A stretch of 64,000 bases of DNA. Source: Duganella sp. OV510 (GTDB taxonomy: Bacteria; Pseudomonadota; Gammaproteobacteria; Burkholderiales; Burkholderiaceae_D). Where the stretch lies: positions 458,700-522,699 of the forward strand of contig NZ_FNEQ01000003.1 of NCBI RefSeq assembly GCF_900100205.1. The letters run 5' to 3'. Numbering within the stretch: the stretch's first letter is position 1; every line of letters starts with the position of its first letter. A program made the position numbers and the translations under genes. Below, piece after piece: positions 44,595 to 53,291 of the stretch. A model generated the notes under the pieces. It saw only the letters and a list, made by a program, of their open reading frames with translations, made no database searches and was not told the DNA's origin.

Positions 44595-46166
44595 ATGACT
44601 GCTACGCGGCGCACCGCGCTGAAGACTTTGCTTGCTGGCGCCGCCGTCGCGCCACAACTGGCGCACGCGGCGCACGCCGAGCCGAAATGGGCACGCGGCA
44701 TCGAAGGCCAGCGCAAGGCGGACCTGGGCAACGGCACCTTCCTCAATCCCATCCTCGCCGGCGACCATCCCGATCCCACCATCCTCAAGGACGGCGACGA
44801 TTACTACATGACGTTCTCGTCCTTCCTATCCTACCCCGGCGTCATCATCTGGCACTCGCAGGACCTGGTGAACTGGCAGCCGATCGGCCCCGCGCTGAGC
44901 AAGCCGCTTGGCAGCATCTGGGCCATGGACCTGATCAAGCACAACGGCCGCTACTTCATCTACATCCCCGCCGGCACCAGCATCTACGTCATCTGGGCCG
45001 ACCACATCAAAGGCCCGTGGAGCGATCCGGTCGACCTGAAGATCGAAGGTGCGATCGACCCAGGCCACGCGGTCGGCGAAGACGGCAAGCGCTACCTGTT
45101 CGTCAACGGCGTGCGCCGCATCCAGCTGACCGACGACGGCCTGGCCACCGTCGGCACACTGGAAAAAGTCTACGAACCGTGGCGCTACCCGCAAGACTGG
45201 GTAGTGGAAATGTTCGCCCCCGAAGGCCCCAAGCTGCTCAAGCGCGGCGAATGGTTCTATCTGGTGCTGGCGGTTGGCGGCACTTCCGGCCCGCCGACCA
45301 GCCACATGGTCATCGCCGCCCGCTCGCGTTCCATCCACGGTCCATGGGAAAACCATCCTCAGAATCCACTGGTGCGCACCCAAAGCGCCGAAGAGAAATG
45401 GTGGTCGCGCGGCCATGCGACGCTGGTCGAAGGTCCGGCCGGCGACTGGTGGATGGTCTACCACGGCTACGAAAACGGCTACCGCACACTGGGCCGTCAA
45501 TGCCTGCTTGAGCCGATCGAATGGACCAGCGACGGCTGGTTCAAAGCCAAAGGCGGCGACCTGTCCGCGCCACTGCCAATGCCGAAGAAAGGCAAGGCAG
45601 TGCAGCACAACTTCGCCAAGTCCGATGATTTCCAGACGCTGCGGTTCGGTGTGCAATGGAGCTTCTTCAATCCCGGCCCGGATGAGATGAAACGCGTGCA
45701 GCACACGCGCGGCGCGCTGGCGGTGAAAGGCAAAGGCACATCACCAATCGACTCGTCGCCGCTGACCTTCATCACCGGCGACCGCGCCTACGAAGCCACC
45801 ATCACGCTCGACATCGGCGCCGATGCGGAAGGCGGCCTGCTATTGCACTACAACGAACGCGCCTACGTCGGCATCGGCTTCACGCAAGCGCACATGAAAA
45901 CCTTCGCCCACTCGCAAGAGCAAAGCTGGATGCGGGAAAAGATGGAAGTCTCCACCGTGCATATCCGCGTAAAGAACGACCGCCACATCGTCACCTTCCA
46001 CTACTCGCTGGACGGCAAGGAGTGGAAGCAGCACCCGTGGCAGATGGAAGTCTCCGGCCTGCACCACAATGTGTTCGGCGGCTTCCTCAGCCTGCAACCC
46101 GGCATCTACAGCGCGGGCGCAGGCACGGTGAAGATGCGCGACTTCAGATATCGCGCACTGGCTTAG
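44595..46166 (+). CDS. Glycoside hydrolase family 43 protein, Tat-exported
   Basis: The 523-residue protein opens with a twin-arginine-like signal (TRRTALKTLLAGAAVAP..AHAA). A five-blade beta-propeller follows, with the GH43 catalytic Asp in GDHPDPTILKDGDDYYM (about residue 60), a pKa-modulating Asp in EGAIDPGHAV and the acid Glu in VVEMFAPEGPKLL. A C-terminal concanavalin-like domain (about 335-523) matches the beta-xylosidase C-terminal domain. It probably releases xylose or arabinose from plant hemicellulose. GGAGA lies 4 bases before the ATG. No other glycan gene is nearby. Confidence 0.9.
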   Translation: MTATRRTALKTLLAGAAVAPQLAHAAHAEPKWARGIEGQRKADLGNGTFLNPILAGDHPDPTILKDGDDYYMTFSSFLSYPGVIIWHSQDLVNWQPIGPALSKPLGSIWAMDLIKHNGRYFIYIPAGTSIYVIWADHIKGPWSDPVDLKIEGAIDPGHAVGEDGKRYLFVNGVRRIQLTDDGLATVGTLEKVYEPWRYPQDWVVEMFAPEGPKLLKRGEWFYLVLAVGGTSGPPTSHMVIAARSRSIHGPWENHPQNPLVRTQSAEEKWWSRGHATLVEGPAGDWWMVYHGYENGYRTLGRQCLLEPIEWTSDGWFKAKGGDLSAPLPMPKKGKAVQHNFAKSDDFQTLRFGVQWSFFNPGPDEMKRVQHTRGALAVKGKGTSPIDSSPLTFITGDRAYEATITLDIGADAEGGLLLHYNERAYVGIGFTQAHMKTFAHSQEQSWMREKMEVSTVHIRVKNDRHIVTFHYSLDGKEWKQHPWQMEVSGLHHNVFGGFLSLQPGIYSAGAGTVKMRDFRYRALA

Positions 46167-47584
46167 ATCTGCTCGGCGTAGATCTTCACCAGCTCGTGCA
46201 GGAAGATACGGCCTTCCATCAGCGACTGCACGCCGATGTATTCATTCAGGCCGTGGATATTGCCCAGGTCCGGCGTCAGGAAGATGCCGCTGATGCCGTA
46301 GGTCGGAATCCCGGCCGCATTGAGGAACTGGCCGTCGGTGGCGCCGGACTGCAGGATCGGCATCACCGGCACGCCAGGCCACATCTTCGCGGTCAGTTTT
46401 TCAACCGGCTCCATGATGGCGCGCGTCAGTGCAGGCGGTGCCGAGTTCTCGCCACGGATCTCCAGCGTCTCCACCTTCACCGCCGGATCGTTAATCGCAT
46501 TCACCAGCGCCTGGCGCACCGTCTCCTGCGTCACGCCGGGGAAGATGCGGCAGTTGACGTTGGCGCGGGCGCGCTGCGGCAGCGCGTTGGTGGCGTGGCC
46601 CGCGTCCAGCATGGTCGCCACGCAGGTGGTGTGCAGCATCGCCGCCCAGCTCGGGCTGGCTTCCGATACCAGCTTGACCGCCTTGGCATCGTCCGGATTC
46701 TTCGCCACCACCAGCATGGCGTCGGCAATCTCCTTGTGACCTGCAGCCAGCTGGATCTTCGACATCGCATTCAGATAACCCTTGCTGCCGTCGGTCAGCT
46801 GGATCGGGAATTCATAGCCCTGGATTTTCTCCAACGCGCCAGCCAGGTGATAGATGGCGTTGTCCTTCACCGGACGCGAACTGTGGCCGCCGCGATTGGT
46901 CACTTCCAGGCGGTAGTTCTGCGCCACCTTCTCGCCCGCCTGCACCGTCATGGACACGCGTTTGCCCGCCGCGTTCAACTCACCGCCAGCGCCTTCGTTC
47001 AGCGCATAGCCCGCGTCGATCAGTTCACGGCGATTCCTGGTCAGCCACTCGGCGCCGTTGAAGGCGCCGGCGGTCTCCTCGCCGCAGGTCAGCGCCATCT
47101 TCAGTGTGTGGCGCGGCTTGTAGCCTTCCTGCTTGAAGCGCACCAGCGAATCGGCCCAGATGGCCGCCTGCGCCTTGTCGTCCAGCGCACCGCGCGCGTA
47201 GAACTTGCCATCTTCCTCGATCAGCGTGAACGGATCACGCACCCAGTCTTCGCGCTTGGCTTCCACCACATCGATGTGCGCCAGCAGCAGGATGGCTTTC
47301 GCCTTCGGATCGCGTCCCGGCAGGACGGCCACCAGGCCGCCCTCTTTCGGATGCGCCGGATCGGCAAACAGGTGCAGGTCCGACTCAGGGAAGCCGGCCG
47401 TCTTCAGGCGCGCCGCGATGCGCTCCGCCGCCAGCGTGCAGCTGCCGGCCGACAGCGTGGTATTGGTTTCGACCAGCTCCTTGTACAGGGCGCGGAATTG
47501 CGGCTCCGTCGGATCGGCAGCGTAAGCACTTTGCACACACGCCAGCATTGCAGTCACAGCACCCAGCACAAAACGAGACTTCAT
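46163..47584 (-). CDS. Exported M20/M25/M40 family peptidase
   Basis: The 473-residue protein has a signal peptide (FVLGAVTAMLACVQSAYA). It carries the M20 dinuclear zinc site: LLLAHIDVVEAKREDW (His, Asp), GALDDKAQ (bridging Asp), TCGEETAGAFNGAEW (catalytic Glu-Glu) and a later GATDGQFLNAAGIPTYG. It would cleave dipeptides or acylated amino acids in the periplasm. Its ATG overlaps the stop of the upstream ABC exporter gene (ATGA), and its TAA overlaps the convergent GH43 stop. Confidence 0.9.
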   Translation of the reverse strand: MKSRFVLGAVTAMLACVQSAYAADPTEPQFRALYKELVETNTTLSAGSCTLAAERIAARLKTAGFPESDLHLFADPAHPKEGGLVAVLPGRDPKAKAILLLAHIDVVEAKREDWVRDPFTLIEEDGKFYARGALDDKAQAAIWADSLVRFKQEGYKPRHTLKMALTCGEETAGAFNGAEWLTRNRRELIDAGYALNEGAGGELNAAGKRVSMTVQAGEKVAQNYRLEVTNRGGHSSRPVKDNAIYHLAGALEKIQGYEFPIQLTDGSKGYLNAMSKIQLAAGHKEIADAMLVVAKNPDDAKAVKLVSEASPSWAAMLHTTCVATMLDAGHATNALPQRARANVNCRIFPGVTQETVRQALVNAINDPAVKVETLEIRGENSAPPALTRAIMEPVEKLTAKMWPGVPVMPILQSGATDGQFLNAAGIPTYGISGIFLTPDLGNIHGLNEYIGVQSLMEGRIFLHELVKIYAEQI

Positions 47585-49419
47585 TGGTCAGCTCCTTGGT
47601 TTAAGACTTCATCATCATCCGCCCTCGCCTGCTGGCGTTCCCACATTTGAGCATACAGACCGTCCGCTGCCAATAGCGATTGATGCGTACCACGCTCTAC
47701 GATGCGGCCATGATCCAGCACGATGATCTGCTGCGCATCAGCCACGGTCGACAAGCGGTGCGCAATCACCATTGTGGTGCGTGTGCGAGAGATTTCCTTC
47801 AGCTGCGCCTGGATCGCCTGCTCCGCCTTGGAGTCCAGCGCCGACGTGGCCTCGTCGAAGATCAGGATGGCGGGATTCTTCAGCAGCGTGCGGGCGATCG
47901 CTACGCGCTGCTTTTCGCCGCCGGAGAGTTTCAGGCCGCGTTCGCCCACCATGGTCTTGTAGCCGTCCGGCAGGCTGTCGATGAAATCGTGGATCGATGC
48001 GGCGCGCGCGACCGCCACAATCTCGTCATGCGACGCACCCGGCTTGCCATAGGCGATGTTGTATTCAATGGTGTCGTTGAACAGCACCGTATCCTGCGGC
48101 ACGATGCCGATCGCGTGACGCACCGAATCCTGCGTCAGCATGCGCAGGTCCTGGCCGTCGATGGTGATGCCGCCGGTGTTCACCTCATAGAAGCGGAACA
48201 GCAGGCGCGACAAGGTCGACTTGCCCGAGCCGCTGTGTCCCACCACCGCAGTCGTCGTGCCGGGCGCGATGGTGAAGTCGACGTCGAACAGGATCTGGCG
48301 CTTCGGATCGTAGCTGAAATCCACGTGCTTGAAGCGCACCTCGGCGCCGTGCGTGACCAGCGGCCGGGCATCCGCCGCGTCGGCGATCTCGCGGTTCTGG
48401 TCCAGCAGCGAGAACAGCTTCTCCATGTCGGCCAGGCTTTGCTTGATTTCGCGGTAGATTACGCCGAGGAAGTTCAGCGGAATATACAGCTGGATCATGA
48501 AGGCGTTGACCAGCACCAGATCGCCCAGCGTCATCTTGCCGTCGATGACGCCGACGGTGGCGCGCCACAGGATCAGCGTGACCGCAATCGCGATAATCAT
48601 CGACTGGCCGGTATTCAGCAGCGACAGCGAGGTTTGCGATTTCACCGCCGCGCTCTCGTAGCTCTGCAAGCCCTCGTCATAGCGCCGGGCCTCATACTCC
48701 TCGTTGCCGAAGTATTTGACCGTCTCGTAGTTGATCAGCGAATCGATGGCCTTGGTATTGGCCTTCGAATCCATCTCGTTCATGGTGCGGCGGAAGTGCG
48801 TGCGCCAGTTGGTGATGATGACGGTGAAGCTGATGTAGGACACCAGCGCCGCCAAGGTAATCACCGAGAACCAGATATCGTAATGCGTGACCAGGTAGCC
48901 CAGCACCAGCGTGATCTCCACCAGCGTCGGCAGGATGTTAAACAGCGTGTACGAAATCAGCGAACCGACGGCGCGTGTGCCGCGTTCGATATCGCGCGTC
49001 ATGCCGCCGGTCTGGCGGTTAAGATGGAAGCGCAGCGACAAGGCATGCAGATGGCGGAACACCTGTAGCGCGATGGTGCGCACCGCGCGCTGTGTCACGC
49101 GCGCAAACAGGAACTCGCGCAGTTCGGTGAACACCGTGGTCGATACGCGCAGGATGCCGTACGCCACCAGTGCGCCCAGCGGCAGCACCAGCAAGGCTTG
49201 CGGATGGGAAGGCGTGATGGTCAGCGAATCGATCAGCTTCTTCATCACCACCGGCACGCCGACGTTGGCCAGCTTGGCGCCGACCAGGCAGCCCAATGCC
49301 AGCGCCACGCGCCATTTGTAGACCCATAAGTACGGCAGCAGGGTGCGGAGGGTGGAAAAGTCGCTGCGGGAAGGAGCGGTGCTGGCGGGAGCTGGCGAGG
49401 AATCGGCGTAACGGCGCAT
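47581..49419 (-). CDS. Atm1-type ABC exporter (fused permease and ATPase)
   Basis: The protein has an N-terminal six-helix exporter domain (about residues 30-320) with HLHALSLRFHLNRQTGGMTRDIERG, a signature of the Atm1/ABCB7 branch. The ATPase has GHSGSGKSTLSRLLFRFY, LSGGEKQRVAIARTLLK and ILIFDEATSALD. Relatives export glutathione conjugates or heavy-metal complexes. I favour the ATG at 49419 (MRRYADSS); an in-frame TTG at 49446 would add nine residues. The stop overlaps the M20 peptidase start. Confidence 0.9.
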   Translation of the reverse strand: MRRYADSSPAPASTAPSRSDFSTLRTLLPYLWVYKWRVALALGCLVGAKLANVGVPVVMKKLIDSLTITPSHPQALLVLPLGALVAYGILRVSTTVFTELREFLFARVTQRAVRTIALQVFRHLHALSLRFHLNRQTGGMTRDIERGTRAVGSLISYTLFNILPTLVEITLVLGYLVTHYDIWFSVITLAALVSYISFTVIITNWRTHFRRTMNEMDSKANTKAIDSLINYETVKYFGNEEYEARRYDEGLQSYESAAVKSQTSLSLLNTGQSMIIAIAVTLILWRATVGVIDGKMTLGDLVLVNAFMIQLYIPLNFLGVIYREIKQSLADMEKLFSLLDQNREIADAADARPLVTHGAEVRFKHVDFSYDPKRQILFDVDFTIAPGTTTAVVGHSGSGKSTLSRLLFRFYEVNTGGITIDGQDLRMLTQDSVRHAIGIVPQDTVLFNDTIEYNIAYGKPGASHDEIVAVARAASIHDFIDSLPDGYKTMVGERGLKLSGGEKQRVAIARTLLKNPAILIFDEATSALDSKAEQAIQAQLKEISRTRTTMVIAHRLSTVADAQQIIVLDHGRIVERGTHQSLLAADGLYAQMWERQQARADDDEVLNQGADQ

Positions 49420-49480
49420 GGTGGATAATAGCGTTTTATGGTTCAATCCCGATCATTGTAGCCCCTGAAGAGATTTTAAG

Positions 49481-49930
49481 ATGACCACGCCCGAAACTTC
49501 CGCCCCGATCGCCGTCAACACCATCAATCGCGGCCTGCCAGCCGGGAAGATGCCGGAACTGCGCATGATGCCCGCGCCGTCCGACGCCAACGTCTACGGC
49601 GACGTGTTTGGCGGCTGGATCATGGCCCAGGTGGACATCGCCGGCTCGCTGCCGGCCACGCGCCGCGCGAATGGCCGTGTGGCCACCATCGCGGTCAACT
49701 CCTTCGTATTCAAGAACCCGGTGTTTGTCGGCGACCTGCTGTCGTTCTATGCTGATATTGTCAAGGTTGGCAATACATCCATCACCGTGCAGGTGGAAGT
49801 GTACGCGGAGCGCAACCGCCTGCAGGCCGACACCGTGAAAGTCACCGAAGCCACGCTGACCTATGTGGCCACCGATTCGGACCGCAAGCCACGCAAGGTG
49901 CCGCCGATCGAAACGCTGATGCATTCCTGA
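49481..49930 (+). CDS. yciA: Acyl-CoA thioesterase, YciA type
   Basis: The 149-residue hotdog-fold enzyme contains the YciA/BACH pattern: PSDANVYGDVFGGWIMAQVDIAG with the catalytic Asp region, then VAVNSFVFKNPVFVGDLLSFYADI and NTSITVQVEVYAER. It hydrolyses acyl-CoA esters in the cytoplasm and balances the CoA pool. The start has no strong ribosome site, but the N-terminal length is typical. It is divergent from the ABC exporter. Confidence 0.92.
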   Translation: MTTPETSAPIAVNTINRGLPAGKMPELRMMPAPSDANVYGDVFGGWIMAQVDIAGSLPATRRANGRVATIAVNSFVFKNPVFVGDLLSFYADIVKVGNTSITVQVEVYAERNRLQADTVKVTEATLTYVATDSDRKPRKVPPIETLMHS

Positions 49931-49954
49931 GCGGCGCGCGCGCTGACCGCACGC

Positions 49955-51562
49955 ATGGACGAACACCGCCGCATCTTCCTCGCCACCGCCAGCCGCCTGT
50001 CCGCGCTCAGCGCGGCAGCGCTGAGCAGCGCCAGCGGCAACGTCCTCGCGCAGAACCGCGTCGCCGCGCGCGAAAGCGGCAACGCCTATCCATTCAGCCT
50101 GGGCGTCGCCTCCGGCTCACCGCTGCCGGACGCCGTCATCATCTGGACCCGCATCCTGCACGACCCGTTGAACGCCGCCGCCATGCCGGCAATCGCCTTC
50201 AGCGTGCGCTGGGAAATGGCGGAAGACGACAACTTCCGCCGCATCGTTGCCAAGGGCACGGCCAGCGCCGCACCTGAACTGGCGCACAGCGTCCATGTCG
50301 ACGTCACCGGTTTGCAGCCGGACCGCTGGTACTGGTATCGCTTCATGCTGGGCGACGCCATCAGCCCGGCCGGCCGCACCCGCACCGCGCCCACCGCCGG
50401 CAGCATGCCGAAGCAGCTCAAGCTGGCCGTGGCCTCCTGCCAGCACTGGGAATTCGGCACCTACGCCGCGCACCGTCACATCACCGCTGCCGCGCCCGAT
50501 CTGGTGGCCTTTCTGGGCGACTACATCTACGAATGGGGGCCGTACCAGCTGCAGCACCCGCAGAGCGCGGTGCGCTCATCAGAAAGCTTCACGCTGGCCG
50601 ACTACCGTGCGCGCTACGCCCAATACAAATCGGACCGCGACCTGCAAGCCGCGCACCATGCCGCGCCATGGATCGTCACCTGGGACGACCACGAAGTCGC
50701 CAACGACTACGCCGACGACCGCGACGAGCGCCTGAACCCGCGCTTCATCGAACGCCGCGCCGCTGCGTACCAGGCCTTCTATGAACACATGCCATTGCGC
50801 GCGCTGCCGGCGAACTTCGCCCACATGCGCATCTACCAGCGTTACGACTGGGGCAGGCTGGCGCGCTTTCACGTGCTGGACGACCGCCAATATCGCGCGC
50901 ATCTCGCCTGTGAGCCGGCGCAGCGTGGCGGCTCCACCTCGGTGCTGCTGCGCGCCTGCCCGGCGCTGCGGGACAAAAGCCGCACCATGCTGGGAAAAGA
51001 ACAGGAACAATGGCTGGCGCAGGGCCTGAGCTCATCGCAGGCGCGCTGGAACATCCTGGCGCAGCAAACGCTGATGGCGCAAAACAGCCAGCTGCCGATC
51101 ATCAAAGAAGGCGACGGCCGCTTCTGGACCGATGGCTGGGATGGCTACCCGGCAGCGCGCCAGCACCTGATGGACACGCTGCACACCAGCCGCGCCAGCA
51201 ATCCGCTGGTGCTGTCGGGCGACGTGCACAGCTTCTTCGCCAGCGAGTTGACGCGCAATCCGGCGCGTCCGCGCAGCGCCTCCAATCCAGTCGTGGCGAA
51301 CGAATTCTGTGGCACCTCAATCACCTCACCATCACGCCCGCAAACGCGCACCGAGCAATACCTGCGGATGAATCCCGCAATCAAATACGGCCGCAGCGAC
51401 AAGCGCGGCTACATGCTGCTGACGATCACGCCAACCGACACCACCGCGCACTTCATGGCACTGGCAGACGTCCACAACACCGCCAGCCCCATCACCCGCG
51501 CCGCCAGCTTCGTAATAAAACCGGTGTCAGGTCTGACAATCGCACACAAGCTCAGCAGTTGA
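49955..51562 (+). CDS. phoD: Alkaline phosphatase D (PhoD), Tat-exported
   Basis: The 535-residue phosphodiesterase/phosphatase begins with a twin-arginine motif (HRRIFLATASRLSALSAAAL). PhoD landmarks are FSLGVASGSPLPDAVIIWTR, FLGDYIYEW, WDDHEVANDYA, LVLSGDVHSFFASEL and NEFCGTSITSPS, which supply the Fe/Ca ligands. It releases phosphate from esters in the periplasm. Unusually, the last codons (PVSGLTIAHKLSS) and the stop fall inside a large palindromic repeat, so the C-terminus probably derives from that element. Confidence 0.93.
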   Translation: MDEHRRIFLATASRLSALSAAALSSASGNVLAQNRVAARESGNAYPFSLGVASGSPLPDAVIIWTRILHDPLNAAAMPAIAFSVRWEMAEDDNFRRIVAKGTASAAPELAHSVHVDVTGLQPDRWYWYRFMLGDAISPAGRTRTAPTAGSMPKQLKLAVASCQHWEFGTYAAHRHITAAAPDLVAFLGDYIYEWGPYQLQHPQSAVRSSESFTLADYRARYAQYKSDRDLQAAHHAAPWIVTWDDHEVANDYADDRDERLNPRFIERRAAAYQAFYEHMPLRALPANFAHMRIYQRYDWGRLARFHVLDDRQYRAHLACEPAQRGGSTSVLLRACPALRDKSRTMLGKEQEQWLAQGLSSSQARWNILAQQTLMAQNSQLPIIKEGDGRFWTDGWDGYPAARQHLMDTLHTSRASNPLVLSGDVHSFFASELTRNPARPRSASNPVVANEFCGTSITSPSRPQTRTEQYLRMNPAIKYGRSDKRGYMLLTITPTDTTAHFMALADVHNTASPITRAASFVIKPVSGLTIAHKLSS

Positions 51563-51605
51563 TGGCTGAGGCCGTGTGCGAATGTCAGACCTGACACCGG
51601 ATTTT
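51521..51605. repeat. Nested palindromic repeat / bidirectional terminator at the phoD 3' end
   Basis: CCGGTGTCAGGTCTGACA (51521-51538) is perfectly complementary to the bases at 51583-51600. Inside it, CGCACAC (51541-51547) pairs with GTGTGCG (51574-51580), and CTCAGC (51551-51556) with GCTGAG (51565-51570). Each outer arm is itself a palindrome (TGTCAG-GT-CTGACA). A-run and T-run flank the whole. It looks like a dispersed REP/MITE-type element placed between convergent phoD and fadD, where it would end both transcripts. The phoD stop (51560-51562) lies in the apical loop. Confidence 0.8.
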
Positions 51606-51618
51606 TGACAGCGGAGTT

Positions 51619-53289
51619 TTAGGCGGTGGCTTTTTCGTCGCGCAGTTGGCGGCGCAGGATTTTGCCGACGTTGGTCTTCGGCAGCTCGTCGCGGAATTCG
51701 ATGTACTTCGGCTTTTTGTAGGCCGTCAGTTCATGCTTGCAGAAGTCGAGGATCTGCTCGGCCGTCAGGTTCGGGTCCTTGCGCACCACGAACAGCTTGA
51801 CGGCTTCGCCCGAGTTCTTGTCCGGCACGCCGATGCACGCCACTTCCAGCACGCCCGGATGCGATGCCACCACGTCTTCCACTTCATTCGGGTAGACGTT
51901 GAAGCCGGAGACGATAATCATGTCTTTCTTGCGGTCGACAATCTTGGTATAGCCTTGCGCATCCATCACGCCGACGTCGCCAGTCTTGAAGAAGCCGTCG
52001 GCCGTCATCGACTTCGCCGTTTCATCCGCACGGTTCCAGTAGCCAGCCATCACCTGCGGGCCGCGAATGGCGATCTCGCCGGTCGAGCCCAGCGGCAGTT
52101 CCTTGCCATCGTCGTCCAGGATAGCCACTTCCGTCGATGGAATCGGCAGGCCGATGGTGCCGGTGAATTCCTTGATGTCCACCCGGTTGGCGGTTGCCAC
52201 CGGCGAGGTTTCCGACAGGCCGTAGCCTTCGATGATCGGCGTGCCGGTCACCTTCAGCCAGCGCTCGGCCACGCCCTTCTGCACCGCCATGCCGCCACCG
52301 TTGCACAGCTTGTAGGACGAGAAGTCCAGCCTGGCGAAATCGGCATTGTTCAGCAGCGCGTTATACAGCGTGTTCACCGCCGGCAGCACCGTCACCTTGT
52401 ATTTGGCCAGCTCTTTGACAAAGCCAGGAATGTCACGCGGATTCGGAATCAGCAGGCTCAGGCCGCCCGTGCGGATGCTCATGAAGCCGCTGATCGTCAG
52501 CGAGTAGATGTGGTACAGCGGCAGCGCGGCCACAAACACCATCTGCTCATTGCTGCCCTTCATCTGCAGCCAGGCTTCGTTCTGCAACACGTTGGCGATG
52601 ATGTTACGGTGCAGCAGGATCGCGCCCTTCGATACGCCCGTCGTGCCGCCGGTGTACTGCAGGAAAGCGACATCATCATGCCCCTGCTTGACCGGCTGCA
52701 GCGTCTTGCCATGGCCTTCCGACAGCACCTGCTTGAACGACACCGAACCCGGCAGCGAAAATGCCGGCACCATCTTCTTCACATTGCGCACCACGAAGTT
52801 GACGATGAAGCCTTTCAGCCCGCCCAGCAGATCGCCCATGGTGGCCACCACCACATGTTTCACCGAGGTCTGCGCCACCACCTGCTGCACCGTGGTGGCA
52901 AAGTTCTCCAGCACGAAGATGGCTTCGGCGCCCGAGTCGGTCAGCTGGTGCTGCAACTCGCGCGGCGTGTACAGCGGGTTGACGTTGACCACCGTGTAGC
53001 CGGCGCGCAGGATGCCGGCCATGATGACCGGATATTGCAGCACGTTCGGCAGCATGATGGCCACCCGAGCGCCTGCTTGCAGGCCCTTGCCCTGCAACCA
53101 GGCACCGATTTTTTGCGACAGTTGATCCAGCTCGCCGTAGGTCAGGAATTTATCCATGCACACAAAAGCGTTGCGGTCCGCGTACTTGCGGAAGGACTCT
53201 TCCATCAAATGCGTGACCGATCGGAACTGGGTGCTGTCAATTTCCGCCGGTACGCCTTCCGGGTACGACTTGAGCCAAATCTTTTCCAT
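51619..53289 (-). CDS. fadD: Long-chain fatty acid--CoA ligase (second, downstream copy)
   Basis: The 556-residue AMP-forming ligase activates fatty acids with ATP and CoA for beta-oxidation. It contains the P-loop YTGGTTGVSKGA, the EGYGLSETSP core, the TGD motif in FKTGDVGVMD, and the catalytic lysine region PKTNVGKILRRQLRDE at the C-terminus. The start MEKIWLKSYP is identical to that of the upstream gene, 2 bases away. The two proteins are close paralogues along their full length. Confidence 0.93.
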   Translation of the reverse strand: MEKIWLKSYPEGVPAEIDSTQFRSVTHLMEESFRKYADRNAFVCMDKFLTYGELDQLSQKIGAWLQGKGLQAGARVAIMLPNVLQYPVIMAGILRAGYTVVNVNPLYTPRELQHQLTDSGAEAIFVLENFATTVQQVVAQTSVKHVVVATMGDLLGGLKGFIVNFVVRNVKKMVPAFSLPGSVSFKQVLSEGHGKTLQPVKQGHDDVAFLQYTGGTTGVSKGAILLHRNIIANVLQNEAWLQMKGSNEQMVFVAALPLYHIYSLTISGFMSIRTGGLSLLIPNPRDIPGFVKELAKYKVTVLPAVNTLYNALLNNADFARLDFSSYKLCNGGGMAVQKGVAERWLKVTGTPIIEGYGLSETSPVATANRVDIKEFTGTIGLPIPSTEVAILDDDGKELPLGSTGEIAIRGPQVMAGYWNRADETAKSMTADGFFKTGDVGVMDAQGYTKIVDRKKDMIIVSGFNVYPNEVEDVVASHPGVLEVACIGVPDKNSGEAVKLFVVRKDPNLTAEQILDFCKHELTAYKKPKYIEFRDELPKTNVGKILRRQLRDEKATA

Positions 53290-53291
53290 CT

